Below, piece after piece: positions 25,346-37,514 of a DNA stretch of 64,000 nt (the first letter of the stretch is position 1; each line of letters opens with the position of its first letter). The DNA is taken from the NCBI RefSeq assembly GCF_000150275.1, contig NW_002060945.1, positions 3,681,172 through 3,745,171 on the forward strand. Reading direction: 5' to 3'. A model generated the notes under the pieces. The model was not told where the DNA came from and did no database searches. It saw only the letters and a program-made list of their open reading frames with translations. Both the position numbers and the translations under genes were made by a program. This DNA comes from Trichoplax adhaerens. Lineage: Eukaryota > Placozoa > Uniplacotomia > Trichoplacea > Trichoplacidae.

Positions 25346-25500
25346 CATACTAGTAACGAGTACGAGTTCACGACATTTGTATAACAGTACCGTTGTTCCA
25401 CGGAAAGTCACAGCTAGTCCAAGACTTTCACTTACCAGTCATTGACTAGGAAAAGCACAAAACATTTTTTTCAACAGCCTCTTTCCAATCCAAGATCAAG

Positions 25501-28500
25501 ATGAGTAAAGTAAGTTTAGTACAGGATTGAATAGTCTTGACTTTGAGACTAGAAATAGGTCTAAGCAATTGTTGAAGCTTTTACAGTATTGACTGCGTGA
25601 TTATTATGATAATATTGTAATATGCTGAGACAATTAATGTACAAGTGAAGTCAAGATGTAGACGAGACAACAAGTCAATTTCTCTCTTGCTTGTTTCTTA
25701 AGAGAGTTTCATTTCTGCTTTTAAAATAATCTTTAGGCAATGCGACGGAAAGCGACGAAAAGTCCTAGTGAAGAATTATCATTGAGCAATTGTGTTATCA
25801 TACGTCCAGAGGATTTATCGTCAGATAAAACTCCGTAAGTCAAAGGAATAGTCAATGTGAAAAGTCTATCTGACATAGACGACTTTACTCTAGACTAGCC
25901 ACTTCCAGGATGATAATTATTACCTCTAAGGTATATTATACGGTCTTGACAGTATCAACAAACGTTGCTTAGGTTTCATCATTTTCGCAATGACATTGTA
26001 TACTACTACATTGCAAGACTTGAACAAAAATCAAAACAAAATATACAACGACTATAGTTTACAATTAAAACAAACTGCCACAGGCATAGCACTACTTTGT
26101 AGTTTATATCATTGATGTATTCGAAATGAGAAGTTGATAGACCACTCCCTGATAGACTACATACTTAATTTTGATAAGCTAACAGTGTAAACGAACTTTG
26201 TATAACTCTTAATCAACATACAGCCTGAGAAATAACACATGTACCAAATATGAGTTTAGAAGAAAGAGACTTGATATACTCCAGTGATCATGCATACGCG
26301 TATACAGCCTATAGGTTGTGTCGACTATTTGCATCATACTCTTACACTATTGTGCACTCTTTGTAACAATAGGTATATCCAATTTTCAAGTGCACCTGGC
26401 AACGAATTTATTGTTGCTATAAGAAATTCTACTGCAATTCCTACGGGTACGATTGGTTTTAACTATGCACAGGTACAAAAATAATTAATTTGTAAGATAC
26501 TACAAATGCTTAACATAATAATATCGACCCTGAACATTTTATAGACATACATAGTACAGTAGAAGATATACGAGAGGTCGATTACTAGGTAATCATACTG
26601 TACTTCATACTGTCTCATCGCTTGATAATTAACACTACTTACAGTAGTCCTACTGTACTTAATATGATCATATATTGTTTACTAGGACAAAAATAGATAG
26701 ATTGAAACTATCACGACCTATGCAATCAACTAATTAATAGACACCTCAAAAATAAATAATTCAATTAAAAGTAATTGCAACCATCTCCAAATCGTTATAA
26801 ATCATCGGTGCTGTAGAACAGCAAATTTAACTTACTGTACTGCTATATTTATCCCACAATTTTTATAAATGTACAATTGATAAGATGAACGTCCAAGGCC
26901 TTTGATACCATTTCTACATATCAAGTTTATAATCACCTTGCATAAACAACTAGTCCTTATGCATACTTTTACCATTATAGTAATAAACTACTCTGTCTAT
27001 ATACACTACAACAAAGCACAGTACTGTACTCATGATGAATTAAACAAGTTTCTGACCTGTATCTAAAAGCTACTTTAGTAATCTTATTTATTTGAATTTG
27101 ACACCAAGTTGTGGTTTTTAACATGGATTTTTAACTTAATCATATCCTTCCTCCTTAATGTAGAGAGAATGGAGTAGAATATCATTAAATCAAGATATTG
27201 AACGTAAGTGTTTATACTTATCGAGCATAGTATGTATGTAGCCCTAGGCTTATTAGTAGCAATCATATCGAATGATAACGGTATTCCTACATTTGACGTA
27301 TGCTGTCAATGCAATATCATACCACAATTTAGACTCTTACTTTAGTTAGAGCCTTGATATATGGTACATTGGTACAATGTAATTATAGAAGATGTTTTTA
27401 AAATTATTCAGTACAACCATATCGATTTAGCAAATCATCCCTATTAGCACAAGTCACCTTTGAGGTCGATTTCTTTATTAAGAAAAAGTAAGTAACGCGA
27501 CAAACGTTATCCTTTAAAATTTCTTTGAATACTATTCAACGACCTGAAATAACGTTTACATTCTATCGGCCTAATTAGAGCAACTCCTGAATCGTTAAAT
27601 ACTGATGAAATAGCGAAGGAATTTTCTATCAATTATCCTTCTTTCCCTTTGACGAAAAATCAAGTGGTATAACAACAGTAATATTACAAACGCATTTATT
27701 TCCTGCTATTAATGTGCAACGGTAATATAATTTACTTTACAGCTCAATATCAGTTTTAAGAAGAAGCTTCTTTCATTAAGAGTCAAGAAACTAATAGGTG
27801 CATTCAAAAAACTTAAAATGTTACAGTTTTATCGGTGAAAAAATTTCACTGTAAATTCTTATAATATATTGCAGTCATAATGACTCTATTCACTAAAATA
27901 ACTTTTAAAATTCCTTAGTTGCTGACGTCTCGGCCTTGAAATCAGACGGAGATCGAAAAAAAAATCCTTCAAGTCTAGAGGTCGTACGATCGAAATATGA
28001 AACAGTACTTATTATATACTTAAAATTTACAATCTTAATCTTCGAATTATAGGCCAATATTGGACTTACAATGGCAAATACAGAATTTTCATTTGAAAAA
28101 GTTCAGGTACATTAGCAGTAAATATTGTCACATAACAATGGATTGTATATTAAAATCGAACTTTTATCTAATGTTTTGTTACAATCTTATCATCTTGATA
28201 AAAGGAATCGGTAATAAATTTGGTTGGTTCTAAGAAAAGGTATACATTTGAATATTCAATAATACTTCAACTTTATTATTGCCTACTGTGATGCTTGATT
28301 GCTAGAGTTATCTTTGTTTACAACCATATTCACCTATGCTACATAATAATTATAGTGGAGCAGGCTCGCAGGTCTCTATCATAAATCCTGATTGGAATTT
28401 TAAGGAAATGGGCATCGGTGGTTTAAATAAGGTAACTCGTATTACTTTCTGCATCTAGCGAATTAAAATTGTATCTTTTTTCGGCGGCGATAATTGGATT

Positions 28501-31500
28501 ACACACAATATAAATTTACACTACTATACCATAACGAGCTCCTTTAACTTTTGTAGGAATTCTCCAATATTTTCAGGAGAGCATTTGCGTCACGTGTGTT
28601 CCCTCCTGATATTGTGGATCAGTTAGGTAAGTTTAGGTTTATATAAAATTTTCGTGCTTAAAAAAAAATCAGATTTCTTATTAAAAACTACGCTTATGAT
28701 CTCAGGTATTAAACACGTAAGAGGAATTCTGTTATATGGCCCTCCGGGTACGTAATAATATCGGCGTCATGCCGAATTATTGTTTACTATACTTAAACTA
28801 GACCAGAATGCCAATATTCTATACTATGATTTAAGGCACCGGTAAAACCTTAATGGCACGACAAATTGGCAAGATGTTAAACGCTCGAGAGCCACAAATT
28901 GTTAACGGACCTGGTAAATATTAAAATACGTACATTTTAGTATATAAATACATTATGTATATACATCACTATAATTGTAAGTGTATAGCGGCCTTTCATC
29001 TTTACTCTATTAAGCAACTATGCCTAATATATGCTGATTATTATAGAAATATTGAATAAATACGTTGGAGAATCGGAAGCTAACATAAGGTCAAAATTTA
29101 AAGTTAGAATATACGTATGTAAAGTCGAGCTTTTATTAATTTGAACAATGACCATTTTATATTCCCTCTGAAACTATTAGAAAACTCTTTGCTGCTGCAG
29201 AAGAAGAACAAAAACGAGTAATGTTAAACATTCAGTAATATCATTCAATAAACCTAAATGTTAATTCTACTGTTATTTTGATCTACTCATTATAGCTTGG
29301 ACTGAATAGCGGTCTACATATAATCATTTTCGATGAAATTGACGCTATTTGCAAACAAAGAGGAACCGCTGTAAGTTTAGAATCGTTATTGTTTCATTTC
29401 CATGGGATACAAATTCTTTACAATGAAAATCATTTTGATTTTGATTTAAACACATAAAATTAGAGCGGGAGCACAGGCGTTGGCGACACCGTTGTTAACC
29501 AACTATTATCAAAGGTATAGAAATTGCCTTAATTGTTTTAGATACGAAACTATCAACGTATTGACCCTTTGATTCAAGTACTAAACTATACTCTATATGT
29601 ACCTTCTAAATAGATCGATGGTGTAGAACAACTTAATAACATTCTCATAATTGGTATGAATATTTGCATTTCAATAATTGTAGTCTAATAGCTATGATGT
29701 TAATGCTATCTGTATTTTTCAATCATTGTTCTTAGGAATGACTAACAGGAAGGATTTGATGGATGAGGCTTTACTGCGACCAGGACGTCTGGAAGTTCAA
29801 ATGGAGATTGGTTAGTCAACTCAATGTAAACCTACATAATCAATGTTGTGTAGATAGTAACGTACTCAAACTCTTAATACATCTACTTAATTAAGGATTA
29901 CCCAATAAAGATGGAAGAGTAGAAATTTTGAAAATTCATACGAACAAACTTACTGAAAATGATAAACTGGATAGTAGTGTGGATATTCTCGAATTAAGTA
30001 AAGCCACTAAAAATTTTAGTGGTGCAGAGATTGAAGGTTTAGTTCGCAGTGCTGTATCAATGGCGATGAATCGTTACGTAAAGGTCAGTAAATTATATTA
30101 GAATATCATAAGAAATAAAATTTATTCCATGAAACCTTGATATCAACTCAACGCATATCTACATGTAGGCAAAATCAACCGTAGAAATAGATGAGGATGC
30201 TCTTAACAAATTAAAAATAAGCATGGATGACTTTCGGAATGCATTGCTTTATGATATCAAACCTGTAAGAAATTAATCATTCTTTCATAGTACTATAGAA
30301 TACATAATATTATATTATAATGGTAATATAGTTATGAAATTGATTAACAATGATACGTGCTACGTAGGCTTTTGGAGTGAGTGAAGAAGATCTCGGAAGA
30401 TTTATTGCAAATGGTAAATTTAGATAAGACAAATGTTTAGACGCGTGCGTTTTATTTTCTAACTGTATGCTATATTGTTACTGTAAACTTCTAGTATGGT
30501 CAAAGCTGTTATGAAGAACTTCTTATTTCCTATATTTTGCTTACAGGAATCGTAATGTGGGGAGATCCAGTCAAGTACATATTAGATAGCGGAAAGCTGT
30601 TTTGTGAACAGGTTGAAAGAGATGTACACTCACGCACTCTCAATGTTTTATTATCAGGTATCTTACATCTTTCTGTAAAACTATTTATGTCGTCTCTTTA
30701 TTTACAAACTGTTATAACTCGATCTTCAGGATCTACCGGATCTGGTAAAACAGCTCTTGCTGTAAAGATTGCACAACAATCAGGATTCCCATTTGTCAAA
30801 ATTACTTCTAAGCACAATATCCCAAGACATTCTGATCAAGCAAAGGTCCAAGCTTTGGATAAGGTTAATTGCAATTAAAATCGAGATAAATCCTTTTGCA
30901 AATATTAATTATTATTCTAATAGATTATAAACCAAGATAATTTCTATATCTTTGCTATAGCTTTTTGAAGATGCATACAAATCAGAGCTTAGTTGCATTA
31001 TATTGGATAATTTGGAAGTTCTATTAGGTAGGTTAACTAATAAATATCTAAGCCATTTATAGGAAACATAATAAATATATCATTTCATGTTTGTATCGGC
31101 ATTTAGATTATGCACCAATCGGCCCTCGTTTCTGTAATCCAGTATTACAGATATTAATCACATTACTAGGAGATACTCCGCCCAAAGTATGTAATATATG
31201 TGTGTATATATTTGCATCTTTTAGAATTACTTATATGTCATTAACTTTTGTTATACCTTCATCTAATAATCTATAATAATTACATTACTTAAATTTTTGT
31301 AGAACCATCGATTGCTTGTGATTGCTACTACTGGAGAACTTGAGTTTATAGAACTAGTAAGACTGGCGAAGCAATTTCATATTGTTCACGTAGAAAATCT
31401 AAGAACTAGTGAGCAGGTCATGGCGGCTGTAAAGGTAAACAAAATCAATGTTACTAAAATATGATCGAATAAGCGAATGGCCAAAAACTGATATTAACAG

Positions 31501-31955
31501 ATATCTACTATAACTTTTGATGACCAGGAGTATGGATGGTTCAATGATAAGGAATTGGATGATTTAAAAAAGTCATTAGATAAGTGTTCTCAGTAAGTAT
31601 TCTGGTAGCTATAGAATATTGAATGTAAAAGTAACAAGCACTGATGGCGATGACTATCACTAATTAATTAATATAATCATTTACAGCATTGATATACCAA
31701 TAAAGATATTGATATCCCTGAGCGCAATCGCTAATAGGGTAAGATTTTGAGTTTTTTGTTGATATTTGATAATATGCATACAAAATGGGGGCTATTTGTA
31801 TGATATTGTAGGGAGCTGAAGATATTAAAATCAAGACATTAATAAGTTTACTAGAGCAAAAGAAACTGTGAGTGCATTACGAGTAAAGCTATTTTGTTAT
31901 CAGGACATGGTACTAATTAGTTCATGTTTTATCTTGTAGAATTCTACGATTTTAA
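25501..31955 (+). CDS. NSF: N-ethylmaleimide-sensitive factor (AAA+ ATPase), about 33 exons
   Basis: Predicted about 772-residue ATPase that disassembles SNARE complexes with alpha-SNAP. Exons: 25501-25509, 25737-25834, 26373-26472, 27164-27203, 27257-27297, 27431-27487, 27579-27666, 27743-27797, 27919-28004, 28053-28106, 28205-28239, 28356-28431, 28557-28626, 28706-28747, 28836-28913, 29047-29089, 29181-29217, 29296-29370, 29464-29514, 29614-29653, about 29737-29810, 29896-30083, 30169-30264, 30368-30413, 30547-30657, 30730-30863, 30961-31027, 31107-31186, 31303-31434, 31501-31592, 31687-31738, 31812-31867, 31940-31955. N domain: [21 protein letters not shown]1: [15 protein letters not shown], Walker A GPPGTGKT (281-288), [11 protein letters not shown], Walker B IIIFDEID (345-352), [30 protein letters not shown]2: MWGDPV, Walker A GSTGSGKT (564-571), YAPIGPRF. 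The first coding exon is 9 bp. Junction 27297/27431 is uncertain. Translation ends at tga 31869-31871 if the last gtgagt is not used as a donor, otherwise at 31955. Confidence 0.95.
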
Positions 31956-33391
31956 GGAAATCTCGATGATCCGAAATAATACAGGCGTTAAAAATAGTGA
32001 AAGCTAGTTTAACTTAGTCAGTGTATTATACTCAATTATCATCTATTTCTATACAATGAGTAGCTACGTATCCTAAATACATGCAATACCTTGATATAAA
32101 GTATGATACAGTAAATAAGATGGCACATATAGTTTATATATAAATAATGCAATGAAGTCAACATTCAGACTGTAATACATGGTTTATGAATGATCAAACA
32201 ATTCATTACAGTATCATCGACGTTCTTAAAGCCATTCCACATGCTATATTGTGATCAAATAACTAAAAAATGAATAAAATCAAATTAGGTACCGTATGGG
32301 TATAGAAATCATTTGTTTCAAAGTTCAAACTAAATCAGACCTGAGCAGACTTTGACTAGATCTAACTATTGACTGACATTTATAGTGGCAAAGCAGCAAT
32401 AGCACCTTAACATATTAAATGATATTTTATTAAATTGTCGCACAACGATTATGTGTTGTTGAGACCAATCGCAGTTATAACATTCGTGAACCAGTTAACA
32501 TTTGCAACTGATAAAAAATTCAAATACGTCCTGTATGTCCAAAGTTCAGCATTAACTAAAATTTACAAGTGATAGCTGGTTGGACTGCTATTGTACAGCA
32601 GCTATATAATGATTTGCATATGTATACGTACATATATGTATTCTATATGCATCGTTATTACGCTACAGAGGCAAAACGCACAGATCAGTACGTAATAAAT
32701 GATATTATAATTTGCTGCTAAAATTAGGAGGCTCATTTTTCCTCTTTTAACTTGTAACTATTTTCTTAGATAATCCAGCAATTTAAAGACTTTTTAACAT
32801 TACATCAAGCTCTGAAATTAAAAACTAACTGTACTGTATTATTTACTATAATAGCTGACTGGATACAAGGGTTTACAAAATATTATTATACAGTCTATCG
32901 AGTATTTACCGTGTAGATAGTGAGCAAGCGAAATTATTTCTCTCAACAAGCTAACTTTAATATACTGTATCGTTCAAGATATTACAACTTATACACTGAT
33001 GTATGCAATATCGTTGTTAGGTGTTCTCGGTTGATATTGCTAACAGGCTGTCACAATACATACCATTTCTTTAGTACTGTGAAATAGCTCCAGAATTACA
33101 GTCACTATACCGTAGTCAATTTCGATATTGCATCCGACATACAAACTGCATACAGTCGTAAAAGGCCATCGCAAATAGTTTCGCTGTGCTCCACGCTTTT
33201 TGTCAATTCAAAGCCTTACTGCAATTTTTCAACTGCTTAGGCCAGCTAATAAACGGCTTATTAGAGATACATCGATAGCGCATAGTAGTCTTCTGCTGTA
33301 AAATGGTACAGGTGCTTACTGGCTTGCAATAGAACAAAGATTGAATCGCTGTAAAAACGACGTTATTTACATCAAGCAACGTACCAAGAGA
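31956..33391. other. Intergenic gap between NSF and PUS7
   Basis: AT-rich, with no open frame of note. Must contain the NSF 3' UTR and PUS7 promoter. Confidence 0.6.
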
Positions 33392-35455
33392 ATGGATAAA
33401 TTCGACATTTCTCTATTTAGGACCCCAATGCATCGCTTTGAAGCCAAAGTTAAAGCTATCTGTGATGATTTTATCGTTCATGAGATTGATCTAAATGGCA
33501 ATATCATACAGTTATCGGATCAGCCTGAAACTGTCAATGTATCAATGTTAGCACAAACCACCGATACTAGCATTGCAAGTGATCATCAGCAATATTGGAA
33601 TGTTGACGTGGAGAACTTTGAAGAAATAAATACTAATTTAGCGAATGTTATAACCGAGCAACAATTACAAAGTTTACAACAATTAGCTCATCAGCATCAT
33701 CAGGCTGATAGTGAGGATAGCCATCACCAAATTATCATCGGTTTAGTGCAAGATAAAAGTAAGAGAACGATCATTCGACAATCCATTAGTCTGCTTTATC
33801 CTAATTTACAAACGGTTTTGCAATGTCAAAATGGTGACAAAATAATAATAGTCGAGCCCAACCCAAATTATAACCAGTTAAAAATTTTATTACCTGAACA
33901 TCAAGTTGACGGCCTGCTACGTTTTATAAGCAAAGTTCATATTACTAAATGTGGCCATTATACGATTGATGTTCATGAATTAGATAAAGATCAAAGAAGA
34001 CAATTACATCATCGCATCTCCCATTTATTTGGTAAATTTATAGAAAGTAAAACTATAGCAAAAGTGAATAAAAACGACAAAACATCCAAGAATTGTATTA
34101 TTGTTCGCTATAAAAGTCGAATTAGAAATCGCTATTATAAGGATAAGGATAATAATGACAATCCCTTGTACTTAAAATTTATTCTCCGAAAGCGTAATGT
34201 AGAAACACTAGATGCTATTCATAAAATAGCCAAAGCATTAGGCTGTCATCTATCTGACTTCAGCTATGCAGGTATTAAAGACTGTAGGGCAATAACTTAC
34301 CAACAAGTTACTGTCAAGAACGTGAAACCGCAGCAAATGATAAATGCACTTCAGAAAATAAAATCTCAAGAACATATCCAATATGGCAATTACCAATTTA
34401 TTCACACCCCAATCAGGTTAGGACAACTAAAAGGTAATCGATTTCGTATTCTTTTACGAGACATAAGACTGCAAGACCATGATTCAAGCCTGATAGATAT
34501 TGCTGATTTACATAGCCAAATCATTCAATCAATGGAAGAAGTTAAAAAACAAGGATTTATCAATTACTTTGGAAATCAAAGATTTGGTAAAACAATATCA
34601 ACAGTAAACAGTTATGACATAGGATTAGCCATGCTAAGAAGAGATGAAAAAATGGCTGTTGAATTGATACTGTCAACAGTTGACGAAGATATAAGTGATA
34701 ATGCAACAATGCAAGCCCTAAAATATTATCACACCAGTGGAGATTTAGTTAGTACTCTTAAAAAAATACCATCTTATAAATCAAGAGTGTACTTGATCTT
34801 GAAAGCACTGCATCGCTATGGTCAAAATATTGAAGGTTATAGAAAAGCATTACTAAATATCCCTCATAATATGAGAAAGATTTATATTCACAGTTATTGC
34901 AGCCTATTATGGAATCGTCTAGTAAATTATCGAATAGAAAAGTATGGATACAATGTTGTAGAAGGTGATTTAGTCTTGCTTGGGAATGTGGATAATAAGC
35001 CTGATAGTACTGATACCGATGCAATTAATCAAGATCAATTGGTGAAATTAGTAACAAAAACTGATCTTGCACTAAACAAATACAATATTTATGATGTTGT
35101 ACTACCTTTATTGGGCAGCAAGACAATCTATCCAAGTAATACATCCGGCTCAGTTTACAAGGATATGCTAGCAAACGATGGTATTAATGATAGTAGCTTT
35201 GTTAATCCAATGCTAAATATTAAAATTAAAGGAGCTTATAGAAAAATTCTATCTGTACCCAAAGATGTAAATTTTTCGTTACATATCCTAAATTGTCAGC
35301 ATTTACACGACGATTGTCATGACTGTTGTTCCAATATCTTAAAAAATCAAACTTGTAATTCACGTTTCCATTTTAAATTGGAAATGACTCTTAATCCAGG
35401 TAGTTATGCAACAGTATGTCTAAGGGAAATAACTAATAACGATGCAATTATATAA
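33392..35455 (+). CDS. PUS7: Pseudouridine synthase 7 (TruD family), intronless
   Basis: Predicted 687 residues in one uninterrupted exon. PUS7 isomerises uridine to pseudouridine in tRNA, snRNA and mRNA. Near the N-terminus FEAKVKAICDDFIVHEID matches the PUS7 start (human SDFLVHEI). Residues 290-304 contain FSYAGIKDCRAITYQ, the TruD motif with catalytic Asp297. GFINYFGNQRFG at 388-399 is the TruD motif (human GFINYYGMQRFGT). YLKFILRKRNVETLDAIHKIAKAL precedes the catalytic loop, as in TruD proteins. Length is close to human PUS7 (661). The open frame extends upstream to a TTG at 33341, but the first ATG is 33392 (MDKFDISLF). It is continuous while most neighbours have an intron every 25-60 codons, which suggests a retroposed copy or intron loss. 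Codon use looks normal and no frame is broken. Confidence 0.95.
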   Translation: MDKFDISLFRTPMHRFEAKVKAICDDFIVHEIDLNGNIIQLSDQPETVNVSMLAQTTDTSIASDHQQYWNVDVENFEEINTNLANVITEQQLQSLQQLAHQHHQADSEDSHHQIIIGLVQDKSKRTIIRQSISLLYPNLQTVLQCQNGDKIIIVEPNPNYNQLKILLPEHQVDGLLRFISKVHITKCGHYTIDVHELDKDQRRQLHHRISHLFGKFIESKTIAKVNKNDKTSKNCIIVRYKSRIRNRYYKDKDNNDNPLYLKFILRKRNVETLDAIHKIAKALGCHLSDFSYAGIKDCRAITYQQVTVKNVKPQQMINALQKIKSQEHIQYGNYQFIHTPIRLGQLKGNRFRILLRDIRLQDHDSSLIDIADLHSQIIQSMEEVKKQGFINYFGNQRFGKTISTVNSYDIGLAMLRRDEKMAVELILSTVDEDISDNATMQALKYYHTSGDLVSTLKKIPSYKSRVYLILKALHRYGQNIEGYRKALLNIPHNMRKIYIHSYCSLLWNRLVNYRIEKYGYNVVEGDLVLLGNVDNKPDSTDTDAINQDQLVKLVTKTDLALNKYNIYDVVLPLLGSKTIYPSNTSGSVYKDMLANDGINDSSFVNPMLNIKIKGAYRKILSVPKDVNFSLHILNCQHLHDDCHDCCSNILKNQTCNSRFHFKLEMTLNPGSYATVCLREITNNDAII

Positions 35456-35494
35456 CATTCACTGAATAGAATCAAAAGTATGATTACGGTTTCG

Positions 35495-35500
35495 AATAAA
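35495..35500 (+). terminator. Polyadenylation signal AATAAA of PUS7
   Basis: Canonical AATAAA about 40 bp after the PUS7 stop codon, suitably placed for a short 3' UTR. Confidence 0.55.
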
Positions 35501-36764
35501 TCGAAGTAAAGAGTCTATTCTATTTAATAAGATGTCGACGGAATTTATTTATTTATAACTAGATGTTAAATTATAATTACTGTTCATATTTGCATACTCA
35601 AGTTTTAAATTAACCGATGATTAAATTTGAATATAGTATGCTAATTTATTTTTATTGAACATTTTTCGTGTATTATATGTATTTAATGCCGATGCAACCT
35701 AACTAGTAATTAATACTATTTAATATAATTCGATCATATAGTTTTTATTTATACTATCTTCTTCGATATTTTTGATGGCATTGAAAGGCCTAGAAATTAT
35801 CGCCTGCACTATAATTGTTTACTACCAAAATCTGAAGAAAATCCATAGTACTGCTAATTATGCCCAACTACAGTAGATTTATTTATGAATTCTATTTGAC
35901 AGATCGTAGGTTACTGGAGAATTGCTACGAAGCTTTACATTATTTGTCTGAAAGATTACAAAGATATACGAAATTACGCCATAGAGCAGCTATATATAGA
36001 AGTTGTACAGTATGCATCATTGAAATAATAGTCTATTTATGATCTCTCACAATTAGTTTTTCTCACTTTATAGTCAAGCAGATATAGAACAATCGAAGTA
36101 AAGAGTTAGAATATACTGCATCAGTAGTAAATGTTGTATATTATCCTACAAGGGTTTATTGTTGTTGTAGCCAAAATATATTTCGGAAGAAACTTGTTAC
36201 GGTTTCCTTCCACTTAATCAACCCGTAGTACAGCATGTTGTAATTTATCGAATAATAATGTACCCATAAATTTATAAATTGAACGACGCGATAAAGTAGA
36301 TCCGAGCGAGATACTTGGAGAGTTTATTAGCAATGGCAATAGAACGTAATAATTGTGATGCAATTTTTATTTACTTCTTATTTCAGTAACTAAACTTCCT
36401 TTACCTTAAAGTAAGTGAATTCAGAAGATAGTACCCAAACATCGAATTGGATCATAACTAAATGCTTTGCTAGGACTCCTATTGAATTTGTTACGATATT
36501 AATTAATAGTAAAAAAGAAGGAAGGAATAGCAAGATCTACAACAGAAAGAGGCGAAATGTAGTAAAACTGCATTAGTGAAGGAATTTTCAAAAACCATAG
36601 TACCAATGTTGTAAATTTAGTTATACCCTTCCGCTTTATTCCACAACAACTACGGTACTAATATTGAACTTCTGAATTAGTTAAGGTATAAAAAAATAAT
36701 TAAGCGAAGCTGCATAATTTATGATAGTAATGCCAAGATTGTAGTTCGACTAGTTTCTCGTGCA

Positions 36765-37514
36765 GGAAGTTCTAGGAAAACGTAAAATCTTGCATTTGGG
36801 GCCATACGATCCAGTACCAAATAGCGCTACCGAAATACCTGACAAATGTCGATATAATATTTTCTTACAGAGCATACTTATACTTAATGATATTAAGAAT
36901 CTATTCGCTATTGTATGCTAATCACTAAAGAAAGTAAATCTTCCTAAGATATTACCATCACCAATATAAATGTCTTTTCAAGTTATGCAAGATCATTTAC
37001 TGACTATCTGATAAGAGTAATTTCATTTTCATGGTTAATTTCTTTAATGTCCGAATAGAAATCTGATAAACTCATCATCTGAAATAGACAGAAACCCATC
37101 ACATGAAAAATTAATGTTAACTAAATTTTAATTAATGTTAAATAGGGAAATATACTTCTCTAAGTGCAAAATATATCGTAGCTATTAGATAATAGAATAA
37201 TTTGCTAATTAAATAATCTTTTACTTATCCATTAGTTATGCTTTCAAGTTACAGACTATAACTGTTCATTCTATGAAAAATGGAGATAATTGCTTCAAAC
37301 AGATGCTATCAAAAATTGAATTTCATTAAAATTTATTTAAATCTCAATAGAATATGATCGTTATGGCTACGAAAACAATTCACTGTTAGCCTTTCGATAT
37401 CATGTAAGATATAATTTTAATTTGCATGATGCTGTAAATACATCATTAAAAATTCCTACAGTCAAAGTAGATGGGCTAACACATGCGCCTATTCATGAAG
37501 ATCTTTTAGTTTAG
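36765..37514 (+). other. Possible exons of an unrecognised gene
   Basis: At 36765, after a cag acceptor-like site, 51 codons are open (LHLGPYDPVPNSATEIP within). At about 37351, after an ag, another 54 codons are open and end in TAG at 37512-37514 (YDRYGYENNSLLAFRY, then IPTVKVDGLTHAPIHEDLLV), followed immediately by AATAAA. Between them (about 37216-37320) a third open stretch exists. I cannot join them with good donors and recognise no family. A third-party gene, a decayed gene or chance are all possible. Confidence 0.22.

Larger units (their letters stand above)
23423..25500. other. Gap between head-to-head LRRC47 and NSF, carrying repeats
   Basis: Contains the promoters of two divergently transcribed genes, a candidate inverted-repeat element with an internal minisatellite, and a palindrome-rich TACTGTAC block next to the NSF start (all listed separately). 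No coding sequence is supported. Confidence 0.6.

Noticed and set aside
25175-25445. Overlapping open frames on both strands upstream of NSF
   Set aside because: Both arise from the self-complementary TACTGTAC repeats and have no protein-like composition.
33341-33391. Longer PUS7 start giving 17 extra residues
   Set aside because: The extra stretch begins with TTG; a nuclear gene should use the first ATG at 33392, whose context leads straight into the family N-terminus.
35860-36042. 60-codon frame after PUS7
   Set aside because: Short, isolated, no motif; likely chance in AT-rich DNA.
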